Assembly: GCF_014650455.1 (NCBI RefSeq)
Contig: NZ_BMUZ01000007.1
Location: 364,388 to 428,387, forward strand
Direction: 5' to 3'
DNA from: Streptomyces xanthochromogenes
GTDB lineage: Bacteria > Actinomycetota > Actinomycetes > Streptomycetales > Streptomycetaceae
DNA: 64,000 bases
How positions within the stretch are numbered: the stretch's first letter is position 1; each line of letters opens with the position of its first letter. Below are positions 52,259 to 60,967 of the stretch, in pieces. The position numbers and the translations under genes were made by a program. The notes under the pieces were generated by a model that saw only the letters and a list, made by a program, of their open reading frames with translations, was not told the DNA's origin and made no database searches.

Positions 52259-53851
52259 TCACTTGCTGGTGCTGACCGGCGCGTCGTCGCCCAGGAGCTT
52301 GCCGTCCGAGGTCTCGAACTGCCGCTTGAAGCCGGCGATGGCGTCGGCCACGGACTGCAGCGTGTCGTCCGACATCTTGGCGCCCTCGGCGATCGAGGTG
52401 AGGAGCTCCTTGCGCTCGCGGCGCAGGTACTCCAGCAGCTCGGCCTCGAAGCGGCGGATGTCCTCGACCGGGACGTCGTCCATCTTGCCGGTGGTGCCGG
52501 CCCAGATGGAGACGACCTGCTCCTCGACCGGGAACGGCGAGTACTGCGGCTGCTTCAGCAGCTCGACCATGCGCTTGCCGCGCTCCAGGGAGGCCTTGGA
52601 AGCGGCGTCCAGGTCGGAACCGAAGGCGGCGAACGCCTCCAGCTCGCGGTACTGGGCGAGGTCGACACGCAGTCGGCCGGACACCTGGCGCATGGCCTTG
52701 TGCTGCGCGGAACCACCGACTCGGGAGACGGAGATACCGACGTTCAGCGCGGGGCGCTGACCGGCGTTGAACAGGTCCGACTCCAGGAAGCACTGGCCGT
52801 CGGTGATGGAGATGACGTTGGTCGGGATGAACGCCGACACGTCGTTCGCCTTGGTCTCGACGATCGGCAGACCCGTCATCGAACCGGCGCCCATCTCGTC
52901 CGACAGCTTCGCGCAGCGCTCGAGCAGACGCGAGTGCAGGTAGAAGACGTCGCCCGGGTAGGCCTCGCGGCCCGGCGGACGGCGCAGCAGCAGGGACACG
53001 GCGCGGTAGGCGTCGGCCTGCTTCGACAGGTCGTCGAAGATGATGAGGACGTGCTTGCCGTCGTACATCCAGTGCTGGCCGATGGCCGAACCGGTGTACG
53101 GCGCAAGGTACTTGAAGCCGGCCGGGTCGGACGCGGGCGCGGCGACGATCGTCGTGTACTCGAGCGCGCCGGCCTCTTCCAGGGCGCCACGCACGGAGGC
53201 GATGGTCGAGCCCTTCTGGCCGATGGCGACGTAGATGCAGCGGACCTGCTTCTTCGGGTCGCCCGAGCGCCAGTTGTCGCGCTGGTTGATGATCGTGTCG
53301 ACGGCCAGAGCGGTCTTGCCGGTCTGACGGTCACCAATGATCAGCTGACGCTGGCCACGGCCGATCGGCACCATCGCGTCGACGGCCTTGTAACCGGTCG
53401 CCATCGGCTCGTGCACCGACTTACGGACCATGACGCCCGGAGCCTGCAGCTCCAGGGCGCGGCGGCCGTCGGTCTCGATCTCGCCGAGGCCGTCGATCGG
53501 GTTGCCGAGCGGGTCGACGACGCGGCCGAGGTAACCCTCGCCTACGCCGACCGAGAGCACTTCACCGGTGCGCTGCACCGGCTGGCCCTCTTCGATTCCG
53601 CTGAACTCGCCGAGGACGATCGCACCGATCTCGCGCTCCTCGAGGTTGAGGGCGAGACCAAGGGTTCCGTCCTCGAACCGCAGCAGCTCGTTCGCCATGG
53701 CCGAGGGAAGACCCTCGACCTTCGCGATGCCGTCGCCGGCAACGCTGACCGTACCGACCTCCTCGCGCGAGGCCGCGTCCGGCTGGTACGACTGGACAAA
53801 GGTCTCCAGCGCGTCCCGGATCTCCTCCGGCCGGATCGTGAGCTCCGCCAT
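52259..53851 (-). CDS. atpA: F1F0 ATP synthase alpha subunit
   Basis: The 530-residue regulatory nucleotide-binding subunit has the P-loop GDRQTGKTALAVDTI, RCIYVAIGQKGSTIA, the arginine-finger region ISVSRVGGSAQ and a C-terminal SDGKLLGDDAP tail. ATG 53851 opens MAELTIRPEEI. It is separated from atpH by 139 bases carrying two hairpins, unlike the tightly packed rest of the operon. Confidence 0.97.
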   Translation of the reverse strand: MAELTIRPEEIRDALETFVQSYQPDAASREEVGTVSVAGDGIAKVEGLPSAMANELLRFEDGTLGLALNLEEREIGAIVLGEFSGIEEGQPVQRTGEVLSVGVGEGYLGRVVDPLGNPIDGLGEIETDGRRALELQAPGVMVRKSVHEPMATGYKAVDAMVPIGRGQRQLIIGDRQTGKTALAVDTIINQRDNWRSGDPKKQVRCIYVAIGQKGSTIASVRGALEEAGALEYTTIVAAPASDPAGFKYLAPYTGSAIGQHWMYDGKHVLIIFDDLSKQADAYRAVSLLLRRPPGREAYPGDVFYLHSRLLERCAKLSDEMGAGSMTGLPIVETKANDVSAFIPTNVISITDGQCFLESDLFNAGQRPALNVGISVSRVGGSAQHKAMRQVSGRLRVDLAQYRELEAFAAFGSDLDAASKASLERGKRMVELLKQPQYSPFPVEEQVVSIWAGTTGKMDDVPVEDIRRFEAELLEYLRRERKELLTSIAEGAKMSDDTLQSVADAIAGFKRQFETSDGKLLGDDAPVSTSK

Positions 53852-53897
53852 CTGGGTTCCCTGCTCTCCTTGTTGGGCCCGAAGTTTCTAAGGGGGT

Positions 53898-53952
53898 CTG
53901 GGGGCCGACCCCCAGGAATCTTCTGCAATTTCTGCACGGCCCAACCGGGCCG
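53898..53952 (-). promoter_or_regulatory. Two hairpins in the atpH-atpA gap
   Basis: CTGGGGG-ccga-CCCCCAG (53898-53915) and CGGCCC-aacc-GGGCCG (53937-53952) lie in the only large gap of the distal operon. The first belongs to the dispersed CTGGGG hairpin family. They may be mRNA processing or attenuation sites setting F1 subunit ratios. Confidence 0.55.
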
Positions 53953-53990
53953 CAGGTGTTGCTAATTCAGTTGCTGTGCCGACCCTGGGG

Positions 53991-54806
53991 TCAGCGAGCC
54001 AGCCGCCGGTTCGCCTCTTCGAGGCGCTCCGCGATGGTGCCTTCGATGACCTCGTCGCCGACGCGCACCGAGATCCCGCCGAGGACCTCGGGGTCCACGT
54101 CGAGGTTCAGGTGCATCTGGCGGCCGTAGATCTTCGCCAGAGCCGCGCCGAGACGCGCCTTCTGGATGTCGGTCAGCGGGATCGCCGAGGTGACCACGGC
54201 GACCATCCGGTCCCGGCGACCCGCGGCGAGCTTGGAGAGGGACTCAAGTCCCGATTCCAGGCTACGTCCACGCGGCCGGGTCACAAGACGGGCGACCAGG
54301 CGCTCGGTGACCGGGTTCGCCCTGCCGCCGAGCAGGCTGCGCAGCAGCTCGCCCTTGGCCGCGACCGTGGCGGTGCGGCTGGTGAGCGCGGAGCGCAGTT
54401 CGGTGCTGGAGGTGACGATGCGGCCGAACCGGAACAGCTCGTCCTCGACGTCGTCCAGCGCGCCCGACTGCTGCGCGGCGGTGAGGTCGGCGGTGCTCGC
54501 CAGCTCCTCGAGCGAGTCCACCAGGTCACGGGACTGCGACCAGCGGGAGCGGACCATGCCGCTCACCAGGTCGGCGGTCTCGCCGCCCACCTGGCCGCCG
54601 AGCAGACGCCCGGCGAGCTCGGCCTTGGCCTCGCCGGCCTGCGCCGGGTCGGTCAGGACCCGACGCAGCGAGACCTCGCGGTCGAGCAGCGTGGTGACGG
54701 CGGCCAGCTCGTCGCCGAGCTTCGCCGCGTCGACGGACGTGTTGTCCATCAGCGCGTCGAGTCGCTCGCGTGCGGTGGCCAGTGCCTCGCGGCTCGCGCC
54801 GTTCAT
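53991..54806 (-). CDS. atpH: F1F0 ATP synthase delta subunit
   Basis: The 271-residue peripheral-stalk subunit is much longer than the ~180 residues of E. coli delta; actinobacterial deltas are often extended. The C-terminal part has SLSKLAAGRRDRMVAVVTSA, the OSCP-like landmark, and IYGRQMHLNLDVDPEVLGGI near the end. It links F1 to the b subunits. Its ATG overlaps the atpF stop (ATGA). Confidence 0.94.
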   Translation of the reverse strand: MNGASREALATARERLDALMDNTSVDAAKLGDELAAVTTLLDREVSLRRVLTDPAQAGEAKAELAGRLLGGQVGGETADLVSGMVRSRWSQSRDLVDSLEELASTADLTAAQQSGALDDVEDELFRFGRIVTSSTELRSALTSRTATVAAKGELLRSLLGGRANPVTERLVARLVTRPRGRSLESGLESLSKLAAGRRDRMVAVVTSAIPLTDIQKARLGAALAKIYGRQMHLNLDVDPEVLGGISVRVGDEVIEGTIAERLEEANRRLAR

Positions 54807-55351
54807 CGGACGGCCTCGGCCTTCTCCTCGAGCTCGCCGAGGAAACGGTCGATGGTGCGGCTCTGGCGGGCGTGGTCCTCAAGGGACTCGCCGACCAGCT
54901 TGCCGGCCAGGTCGGTCGCCAGCTTGCCCACGTCCTGACGGAGCGAGTGCGCGGCGGCCTTGCGGTCGGCCTCGATCTGGGCGTGGCCGGCAGCGATGAT
55001 CTCCTCACGCTGCCGCTGGCCTTCCGCCCTCATCTCCTGGATGAGCGCGGTGCCCTGCTCGGTCGCCTCCTGGCGCAGGCGGGCAGCCTCGTGGCGGGCC
55101 TCGGCGAGCTGCGCCTTGTACTGCTCAAGGACGCTCTGGGCCTCGGTCTGAGCGGCCTCGGCCTTCTCGATACCGCCTTCGATGGCCTCGCGGCGCTCGT
55201 CCAGAACCTTGTTGATGTTCGGGAGGAGCTTCTTGGCGAGGAAGCCGAAGACGATGACGAAGGCGAGGAGGCCGATGACGAGCTCAGGCCACGGCGGAAC
55301 GAGGGGGTTTTCCTTGCCCTCGGCCGCCAGCTGAACCATGGTGAGGTTCAC
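54803..55351 (-). CDS. atpF: F1F0 ATP synthase b subunit
   Basis: The 182-residue subunit has an N-terminal membrane helix (PWPELVIGLLAFVIVFGFLA) and a long charged helix (EQYKAQLAEARHEAARLRQE) forming the stator stalk with delta. ATG 55351 opens MNLTMVQLAA; the second ATG at 55339 is an alternative. It lies 40 bases downstream of atpE. Confidence 0.95.
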   Translation of the reverse strand: MNLTMVQLAAEGKENPLVPPWPELVIGLLAFVIVFGFLAKKLLPNINKVLDERREAIEGGIEKAEAAQTEAQSVLEQYKAQLAEARHEAARLRQEATEQGTALIQEMRAEGQRQREEIIAAGHAQIEADRKAAAHSLRQDVGKLATDLAGKLVGESLEDHARQSRTIDRFLGELEEKAEAVR

Positions 55352-55391
55352 ATCAGTGCCTTTCGTCGGATCGGTCTAGTCGTCGTTCGTC

Positions 55392-55625
55392 TTAGTAGAC
55401 GAACGGCATGACGAGGCCGATCAGGGCCAGCGCCTCACAGAACGCGAAACCGAGGATCTGGTTGGCGCGGATCAGGCCGGCCGCTTCGGGCTGACGGGCG
55501 AGAGCCTGCGTGCCGTTACCGAAGATGATGCCGACGCCGACGCCGGGGCCGATCGCGGCGAGGCCGTAACCGATGGAGCTGAGCGAGCCGGTGACGCCAT
55601 CGGAGGCAGCGAGGATCTGGGACAT
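55392..55625 (-). CDS. atpE: F1F0 ATP synthase c subunit
   Basis: The 77-residue proteolipid has two membrane helices: SIGYGLAAIGPGVGVGIIFG, a polar loop with ARQPEA, then NQILGFAFCEALALIGLVMP containing the proton-binding Glu (about residue 64). Multiple copies form the rotating ring. The length is normal. Confidence 0.97.
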   Translation of the reverse strand: MSQILAASDGVTGSLSSIGYGLAAIGPGVGVGIIFGNGTQALARQPEAAGLIRANQILGFAFCEALALIGLVMPFVY

Positions 55626-55701
55626 GCCAGTTCTTCCTTCTCTTTCACGGACCGGTGGGGGTTGGCCACCGGACGACTGGGGGTATGGAGGGAGCGGGCG
55701 G

Positions 55702-56526
55702 TCAGTGGTGCTCGGCGACGGCGCCCTGGATGAAGACGCAGGCCAGCAGCACGAACACGTACGCCTGAACGGCCTGGATGAAGAGCTCGAAGCCGGTCAT
55801 CACGATGACCATCACGAACGAGACGCCGGAGTACGCGATGCCGATGCCGTTGAGCATGTACCAGCTGGCGATCGTGAACAGCAGCAGCAGGGTGTGACCG
55901 GCGAACATGTTCGCGAAGAGTCGCACCGCGTGCGTGAAGGGGCGGACCAGCACGTTCGAGAAGAACTCGATGGTCATGACCAGCGGCAGCACGCCGCCCA
56001 GCGACTTGTCATAGCCGGTGAGGTTCTTGAAACCACCGACGAAGCCGTGCCGCTTGAAGGTGAGGCTCATCCAGATCACGTAGACGACCAGGGCGAGCAC
56101 CGCCGGGTACGCGATGATCGACGTCACCGGGAACTGGGCGACCGGGACGATCGACCAGAGGTTCATCATCCAGACGAAGAAGAAGATCGAGACCATGAGG
56201 GGGACCCACTTCTCGCCCTCCTTCTTGCCGATCGTCTCGTAGACGATGCCGCGGCGTACGAAGTCGTAGCCGGCCTCGGCGACCATCTGGAACTTGCCGG
56301 GGACGAGCTTCGGCTTGCGGAAGGCCGCCCAGAAGAAGCCGACGATGATGATCGAGCCCAGCAGGGCCAGCAGCATCGGCTTGTTGAAGTACAGGCCGTT
56401 GGTGTCGCCCCAGAGCGGCTCGAAGAGGAACGAGTGCAGGCCGGGACCCTCGAAGCCACAGCCGTTCGACTGGAAGATGTGGCAGCTCGGATCGAAGGCG
56501 AGCACCTGCGTCGGGTCAGCACTCAC
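55702..56526 (-). CDS. atpB: F1F0 ATP synthase a subunit
   Basis: The 274-residue channel subunit has about six membrane segments. RPFTHAVRLFANMFAGHTLL carries the essential Arg facing the c-ring Glu. GTG 56526 (VSADPTQVLA) is preferred to ATG 56562 because AAGGAG precedes it and the extra MPYLCATLKEPA leader is not usual. It lies 225 bases after atpI, a gap with no further gene. Confidence 0.93.
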   Translation of the reverse strand: MSADPTQVLAFDPSCHIFQSNGCGFEGPGLHSFLFEPLWGDTNGLYFNKPMLLALLGSIIIVGFFWAAFRKPKLVPGKFQMVAEAGYDFVRRGIVYETIGKKEGEKWVPLMVSIFFFVWMMNLWSIVPVAQFPVTSIIAYPAVLALVVYVIWMSLTFKRHGFVGGFKNLTGYDKSLGGVLPLVMTIEFFSNVLVRPFTHAVRLFANMFAGHTLLLLFTIASWYMLNGIGIAYSGVSFVMVIVMTGFELFIQAVQAYVFVLLACVFIQGAVAEHH

Positions 56527-56751
56527 CGCGGGCTCCTTCAGCGTGGCGCATAGGTACGGCAACCTCGTTGTGTCGGCGCGGCGCGCAGCCGCGGTTCGGC
56601 ACTGGACTGGTGTTACGGATGATGGGGCGGCGGTCGGGCATCAAGCCTCGCGATTGAGCAGGCGTCAGCTCAGATGCCCGCGCCCGCAGTGCCGCAGTTG
56701 GCACCGGACGATAGCAGGGTCCTGAACTCGCATTTATTCCGGCCCTACCGT

Positions 56752-57189
56752 TCACGACGACGGCCCCGTCTTTTCGGGCTTGCTGCCCTCAGCGGTATCC
56801 GGTTCGACGTAAAGGATCTTCGCCTTCATGTGCGCACGCGCCTGCGCGCCGATCCAGACGAGGGTCAGCGCGACGAGGGTGGCGGCGAAGCATTTCGGGT
56901 TGAACAGCGTCGTGTTCTTGAAGACCGCGACAAAGATGAAGAGCAGGAGCAACTGCGCGGTGTACAGCATCAGTCCCATCGCCTGGAACAGATGCGGAAG
57001 CGATTTGGCAGTGCGTTCCAGGACGACGAGTCCGATGCCCATGAAGAGGATCACGACCAGCGTCGCGACGATGGCACCCACCGCCCCCTTGCCGCCCGCG
57101 ACCACACCGCTGATCACGGCGGCAACAGCGCCCGCGGCAGCGGTGGGTAGGGCGGTCGGGAGAAGAGTGCGTGCGTCGTTGGACGGCAT
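56752..57189 (-). CDS. atpI: ATP synthase-associated protein I
   Basis: The 145-residue membrane protein has four hydrophobic segments (LPTAAAGAVAAVISGVVAGG; AVGAIVATLVVILFMGIGLV; LYTAQLLLLFIFVAVF; ATLVALTLVWIGAQ). AtpI-type proteins open many atp operons and help assemble the c-ring or transport Mg/Ca; the actinobacterial version is poorly defined. ATG 57189 opens MPSNDARTLL. The operon promoter probably lies in the AT-rich part of the upstream 264 bases. Confidence 0.85.
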   Translation of the reverse strand: MPSNDARTLLPTALPTAAAGAVAAVISGVVAGGKGAVGAIVATLVVILFMGIGLVVLERTAKSLPHLFQAMGLMLYTAQLLLLFIFVAVFKNTTLFNPKCFAATLVALTLVWIGAQARAHMKAKILYVEPDTAEGSKPEKTGPSS

Positions 57190-57453
57190 GGCGGCAGCTC
57201 CGCTTGCTGGTGGGGGCAAAGTGGTGTCGTCATGGACGAGCGTAAGCCCGGGCCGAGTTGGTCCCTCGGGCCAACGGACCGTCGCACTACGGTCCTTCGG
57301 CTCTGGCGCCGGGTCTCGTGAACCGTATCACAAACTATTTGATGAGGTCTTTACCATGGAAGTGTGATGGGCAGCACACTTGAGAGTGATGCTGCGCGTT
57401 TGTGCACAACGGGCTGCGAGATGTCTGGTATTGGGCATCGACGCGGCAAATCG
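57190..57453 (-). promoter_or_regulatory. ATP synthase operon upstream region
   Basis: The 264 bases between the WecA-like gene and atpI contain no gene. The AT-richest part is 57320-57365 (ATCACAAACTATTTGATGAG on the plus strand), a plausible promoter with a leader over 100 bases. A bulged hairpin GCAGCACAC/GTGATGCTGC at 57371-57395 could be the upstream gene's terminator. Confidence 0.45.
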
Positions 57454-58782
57454 TCAGCGTGATGCACCGGTCTTACGTCGGTCGGGGAAACGCGAACGGG
57501 GGCCGATCGCTGTCGCTCCGTTGACGCCGGAGACTCCGGTGACGACGGGAGTGCGCTCGCCGCGCACCTCGTCGTCCTCCTCGTCGGCCATCGAGTGCAC
57601 CGCCTCGGGCTCCCCCTGCCCGTGCCGGTAGCGCGGCGGCACGAACCGCTCGGCCCACTGCGGGGTCCGCGGGGCGAACCGGGGCAGCAGCAACAGGACG
57701 AGCCCGACCGCGCTCAGCGCGACGATGAGCAGCACGATCCACATCGACGCCGAGTGCACCGAGTAGGCGACCGCGCCGAAGGCGATGAGCGCCGACCAGA
57801 AGTACATGATCAGGACCGCCCGGCTGTGCGAATGCCCGATCTCCAGAAGCCGGTGGTGCAGGTGTCCGCGGTCCGCGGCGAACGGCGACTGGCCGTTCCA
57901 GGTCCTGCGGACGATCGCGAGCACCAGGTCGGCCATCGGGATCGCGATGATCGTCAGCGGCATGAGCAGCGGGATGAAGACGGGCAGCATCGCGTGCGTG
58001 GCATCGCGGGTGCCGCCGAAGTTGAGCTTCATCGCGTCCGGGTCGACCTGGCCCGTGATCGAGATCGCGCCGGCCGCCAGCACCAGGCCGATCAGCATCG
58101 AGCCGGAGTCGCCCATGAAGATCCTGGCGGGGTGCATGTTGTGCGGCAGGAAGCCCAGGCACATGCCCATGAGGACGGCGGCGAACAGGGTGGCGGGGGC
58201 GGCCGCCTCGATGCCGTACCCGTACCAGAGCCGGTAGGCGTACATGAAGAACGCCGCCGAGGCGATGCACACCATGCCGGCGGCGAGGCCGTCGAGGCCG
58301 TCGACGAAGTTCACCGCGTTGATGGTGATCACGACGAGCGCGACCGTGAGCAGGGTGCCCTGCCAGGAGGTCAGCGAGACCGAGCCGATGCCGGGGATGG
58401 GCAGCCAGAGAATCGTCAGACCCTGCATGACCATGACGCCCGCGGCGATCATCTGGCCACCGAGCTTGATCAGGGCGTCGATCTCGAACTTGTCGTCCAG
58501 GACGCCGATCAGCCAGATCAGCGCGGCACCGGAGAGCAGGGCTCTGGGTTCGTTCGACTGGAAGACGGCGTTGAGGCCGTCGAGGTGGTCTGCGACGAGA
58601 AGTCCCGCGCACAGACCGCCGAACATGGCGATGCCGCCGAGTCTCGGCGTCGGTTCCCGGTGCACATCGCGCGCGCGGATTTCCGGCATCGCACCGACGG
58701 CGATGGCGAACTTCCGCACCGGCCCGGTGAGCAGGTAGGTCACCGCGGCCGTGACGCACAGCGTCAGCAGGTATTCACGCAC
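57454..58782 (-). CDS. MraY/WecA-family polyprenyl-phosphate sugar-1-phosphate transferase
   Basis: The 442-residue enzyme has about eleven membrane helices. Catalytic loops include the DDK-type motif LIGVLDDKFEIDALIKLGGQ, NAVNFVDGLDGLAAG, RIFMGDSGSMLIG and the His motif ADRGHLHHRLLEIGHSHSRA, all as in WecA/TagO. It probably transfers GlcNAc-1-P (or a related sugar) to undecaprenyl or decaprenyl phosphate to start wall polymer or teichoic acid synthesis. GTG 58782 (VREYLLTLC) is preferred over the longer frame to 58821. The C-terminal 50 residues are charged and disordered. Confidence 0.9.
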   Translation of the reverse strand: MREYLLTLCVTAAVTYLLTGPVRKFAIAVGAMPEIRARDVHREPTPRLGGIAMFGGLCAGLLVADHLDGLNAVFQSNEPRALLSGAALIWLIGVLDDKFEIDALIKLGGQMIAAGVMVMQGLTILWLPIPGIGSVSLTSWQGTLLTVALVVITINAVNFVDGLDGLAAGMVCIASAAFFMYAYRLWYGYGIEAAAPATLFAAVLMGMCLGFLPHNMHPARIFMGDSGSMLIGLVLAAGAISITGQVDPDAMKLNFGGTRDATHAMLPVFIPLLMPLTIIAIPMADLVLAIVRRTWNGQSPFAADRGHLHHRLLEIGHSHSRAVLIMYFWSALIAFGAVAYSVHSASMWIVLLIVALSAVGLVLLLLPRFAPRTPQWAERFVPPRYRHGQGEPEAVHSMADEEDDEVRGERTPVVTGVSGVNGATAIGPRSRFPDRRKTGASR

Positions 58783-58880
58783 GGGCTGCCCCAGAGGTAT
58801 CGCTGGCCATCTCAGCCCCACACCCTAGCTTCGCGCGCATGTGGTTGAGGACATGCGTATCCGGCAGATGGTTGCAGGTA

Positions 58881-58896
58881 CCCCGCAGAAGCGGGG
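58881..58896. terminator. Short hairpin between glyA and the WecA-like gene
   Basis: CCCCGC-agaa-GCGGGG lies in the 226-base gap downstream of glyA and upstream of the transferase; GCATGT-N8-ACATGC stands nearby at 58837-58856. The first may end glyA transcripts; the second could be a transferase operator. Confidence 0.35.
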
Positions 58897-59008
58897 ATAA
58901 GCCCGCATTTCTGCCCCTATGTGAATCCTGTGAAAAGCCCCGAACGCCGAAAACCGGCCCCTCTTACGGACGCCCGGATCGGTCTCGGAGAGTCGCGGGA
59001 GACCGGTC

Positions 59009-60250
59009 TCAAGGAGGCGGGAATCGCCGGGCCAGTTCCCGTACTTCCGCCCGCGTCCCCGGATCCTCCCGCATCGCCATCGCGAACAGCACCGCGATTC
59101 TGGCCATTTCCGTCTCGCGCATTCCCTGGGTGGTGACGGCCGCGGTGCCGAGCCGGATGCCGCGGGCTTCCGCGTGCGGCAGCGCGCAGGAGTCGAGGAC
59201 GAGCCCCGCGCCCGCGAGCCGACCGCGCGCGGTGCGGCCGTCGACGCCGAAGGGCGCCGGGTCGGCGAGCACAAGGTGGGTGTCGGTGCCGCCGGTCACG
59301 AGCCCGAACCCCTCGGCCAGCAGTCCCTCGGCCAGGGTGCGCGCGTTGGCGACCACCTGATGGGCGTACCCCGTGAACGCGGGGGTGGACGCCTCGCCGA
59401 AGGCGACGGCCTTGGCGGCGATCGTGTGCATCTGGGCGCCGCCCTGGGTGAAGGGGAAGACCGCGCGGTCGATGCGGGCTGCGAGGTCGGCGCCGCACAG
59501 GATCAGACCGCCGCGCGGGCCGCGCAGCACCTTGTGGGTGGTGGCACACACGACATCGGCGTACGGGACCGGGCTGGGCGCCGCTCCCCCGGCGACCAGG
59601 CCGATGGGGTGCGCGGCGTCCGCGATGAGGTAGGCGCCCACATCGTCGGCGATCTCGCGGAAGGCCTGGTAGTCGGGGTGCCGTGGGTAGGCGATCGAGC
59701 CGCACACGATCGCCTTGGGCCGGTGCTCGACCGCCAGGTCCCACACCTCGCCGTAGTCGATGAGCCCGGTGTCCGGTTCGACGCCGTACCCGACGAAGTC
59801 GAACCAGCGGCCCGAGAAGTTGGCGGGCGAGCCGTGCGTGAGGTGTCCGCCGTAGGGCAGGCCCATCGCCAGAACGGTGTCTCCCGGCTTCAGGAGCGCC
59901 GCGTAGGCCGCCAGTACCGCCGAAGTCCCCGAATGCGTCTGGACGTTGGCGTGGGCGGCCCCGAACAGGGCCTTCGCCCGGTCGACGGCGATGCGCTCGG
60001 CGACGTCGACGACTTCGCAGCCGCCGTGGTGGCGGGCGCCGGGGTATCCCTCGGCGTACTTGTTGCCGAGTTCCGAGCCGAGGGCCGCGCGGACGGCCGG
60101 CGAGGTGAAGTTCTCGGCGGCGATCAACTGCAGCGAGGTGGCCTGCCGCTCGGCCTCGCCGAGCAGCACATCGGCCAGTTCGGGGTCCTGGCGCCGTACG
60201 GCCTCGAACCCCGCGCGTTCAGTGCGGCTGTCTACGGAGATGACCGGCAT
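59009..60250 (-). CDS. glyA: Serine hydroxymethyltransferase, divergent paralogue (GlyA2-like)
   Basis: The 413-residue PLP enzyme has IAAENFTSPAVRAALGSELG, LGNKYAEGYPGARHHGGCEV, the Lys-containing VVCATTHKVLRGPRGGLIL (Schiff-base Lys) and IADAAHPIGLVAGG. Typical SHMT has IASENF, HSGSQAN and DMAHIAGL; here they read IAAENF, HSGTSAV and DAAHPIGL, so the active site is altered while the fold is kept. From memory Streptomyces has a main glyA elsewhere and a second copy here. Substrate preference may differ from serine/glycine. ATG 60250 opens MPVISVDSR. Confidence 0.85.
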   Translation of the reverse strand: MPVISVDSRTERAGFEAVRRQDPELADVLLGEAERQATSLQLIAAENFTSPAVRAALGSELGNKYAEGYPGARHHGGCEVVDVAERIAVDRAKALFGAAHANVQTHSGTSAVLAAYAALLKPGDTVLAMGLPYGGHLTHGSPANFSGRWFDFVGYGVEPDTGLIDYGEVWDLAVEHRPKAIVCGSIAYPRHPDYQAFREIADDVGAYLIADAAHPIGLVAGGAAPSPVPYADVVCATTHKVLRGPRGGLILCGADLAARIDRAVFPFTQGGAQMHTIAAKAVAFGEASTPAFTGYAHQVVANARTLAEGLLAEGFGLVTGGTDTHLVLADPAPFGVDGRTARGRLAGAGLVLDSCALPHAEARGIRLGTAAVTTQGMRETEMARIAVLFAMAMREDPGTRAEVRELARRFPPP

Positions 60251-60316
60251 GACCCCAGCGTAGGCCGCAACCGCCGGGGACGCCCGGCGTGCGGGGAGCC
60301 GGTACTCCGGGCGGTG

Positions 60317-60967
60317 TCAGTGGTGGGTCGGGACGCCCGTGAGGGCGGTGACGACCGGGTCCAGGGCCTGGTTGATCTCGTCGCCGATGGAGCGGAAGAA
60401 GGTGATGGGGGCGCCGTAGGGGTCGTTGACCTCGTCGGCCTCGGCGTTCGGCGCGAGCAGCCAGCCGCGCAGCGCCGCCGCGGCCCGCACCAGTGCCCTC
60501 GCCCGCTCCACCATGCCCTCCTGGAGGGGGTCGGGCAGCGTGGCCGGGTCTATGGCCCGCACGAGCCGGGTGAACTCCTTCAGGGTGAAGGTGCGCAGAC
60601 CCGCGGAGTGGCCCATCGAGATGACTTGGGCCCGGTGGTCGCGGGTGGCCGTGAGGACCAGGTCCGCGGTGATGACGTGCTCGTCGAGGAGCTCGCGCCC
60701 GGTGAAGCCGGTCGCGTCCGCACCGAAGTCGGCGAGGACGGCGGCGGCGTTGGCCTCCATCGGGGCGCCCTCGTGCCCCCAGGTGCCGGCGCTCTCCACG
60801 ATGAGGCCGCCCGTGAACGGGTCGCCGAGCCGGTCGCTCAGGGCATGGCGGGTCAGCCGCTCGGTGATGGGCGAGCGGCAGACGTTGCCGGTGCTGACGT
60901 GGAGGATGCGGAACGAGTTCACCGCGGGGTGAACCGTGCCTATGCCACGCCCCTCAGGGGCGGTCAA
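60317..60967 (-). CDS. Low-molecular-weight phosphatase-fold protein lacking the nucleophile Cys
   Basis: This 216-residue protein has the LMW protein-tyrosine phosphatase / arsenate reductase fold. The P-loop reads VSTGNVCRSPITE; the family nucleophile is the first position of CxxxxxR, which here is Ser, although Arg and the following Cys are kept. The general-acid Asp of a DPYG motif near the C-terminus is present. It may therefore be inactive as a phosphatase or use the second Cys. TTG 60967 overlaps the upstream Sua5 stop with GAGGTGG upstream; a GTG start in GTVHPA is an alternative. Confidence 0.82.
   Translation of the reverse strand: MTAPEGRGIGTVHPAVNSFRILHVSTGNVCRSPITERLTRHALSDRLGDPFTGGLIVESAGTWGHEGAPMEANAAAVLADFGADATGFTGRELLDEHVITADLVLTATRDHRAQVISMGHSAGLRTFTLKEFTRLVRAIDPATLPDPLQEGMVERARALVRAAAALRGWLLAPNAEADEVNDPYGAPITFFRSIGDEINQALDPVVTALTGVPTHH

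Noticed and set aside
53852..53990. Additional small gene between atpH and atpA
   Set aside because: The frame reads through two hairpins and has no ribosome site; better explained as leader/processing region.
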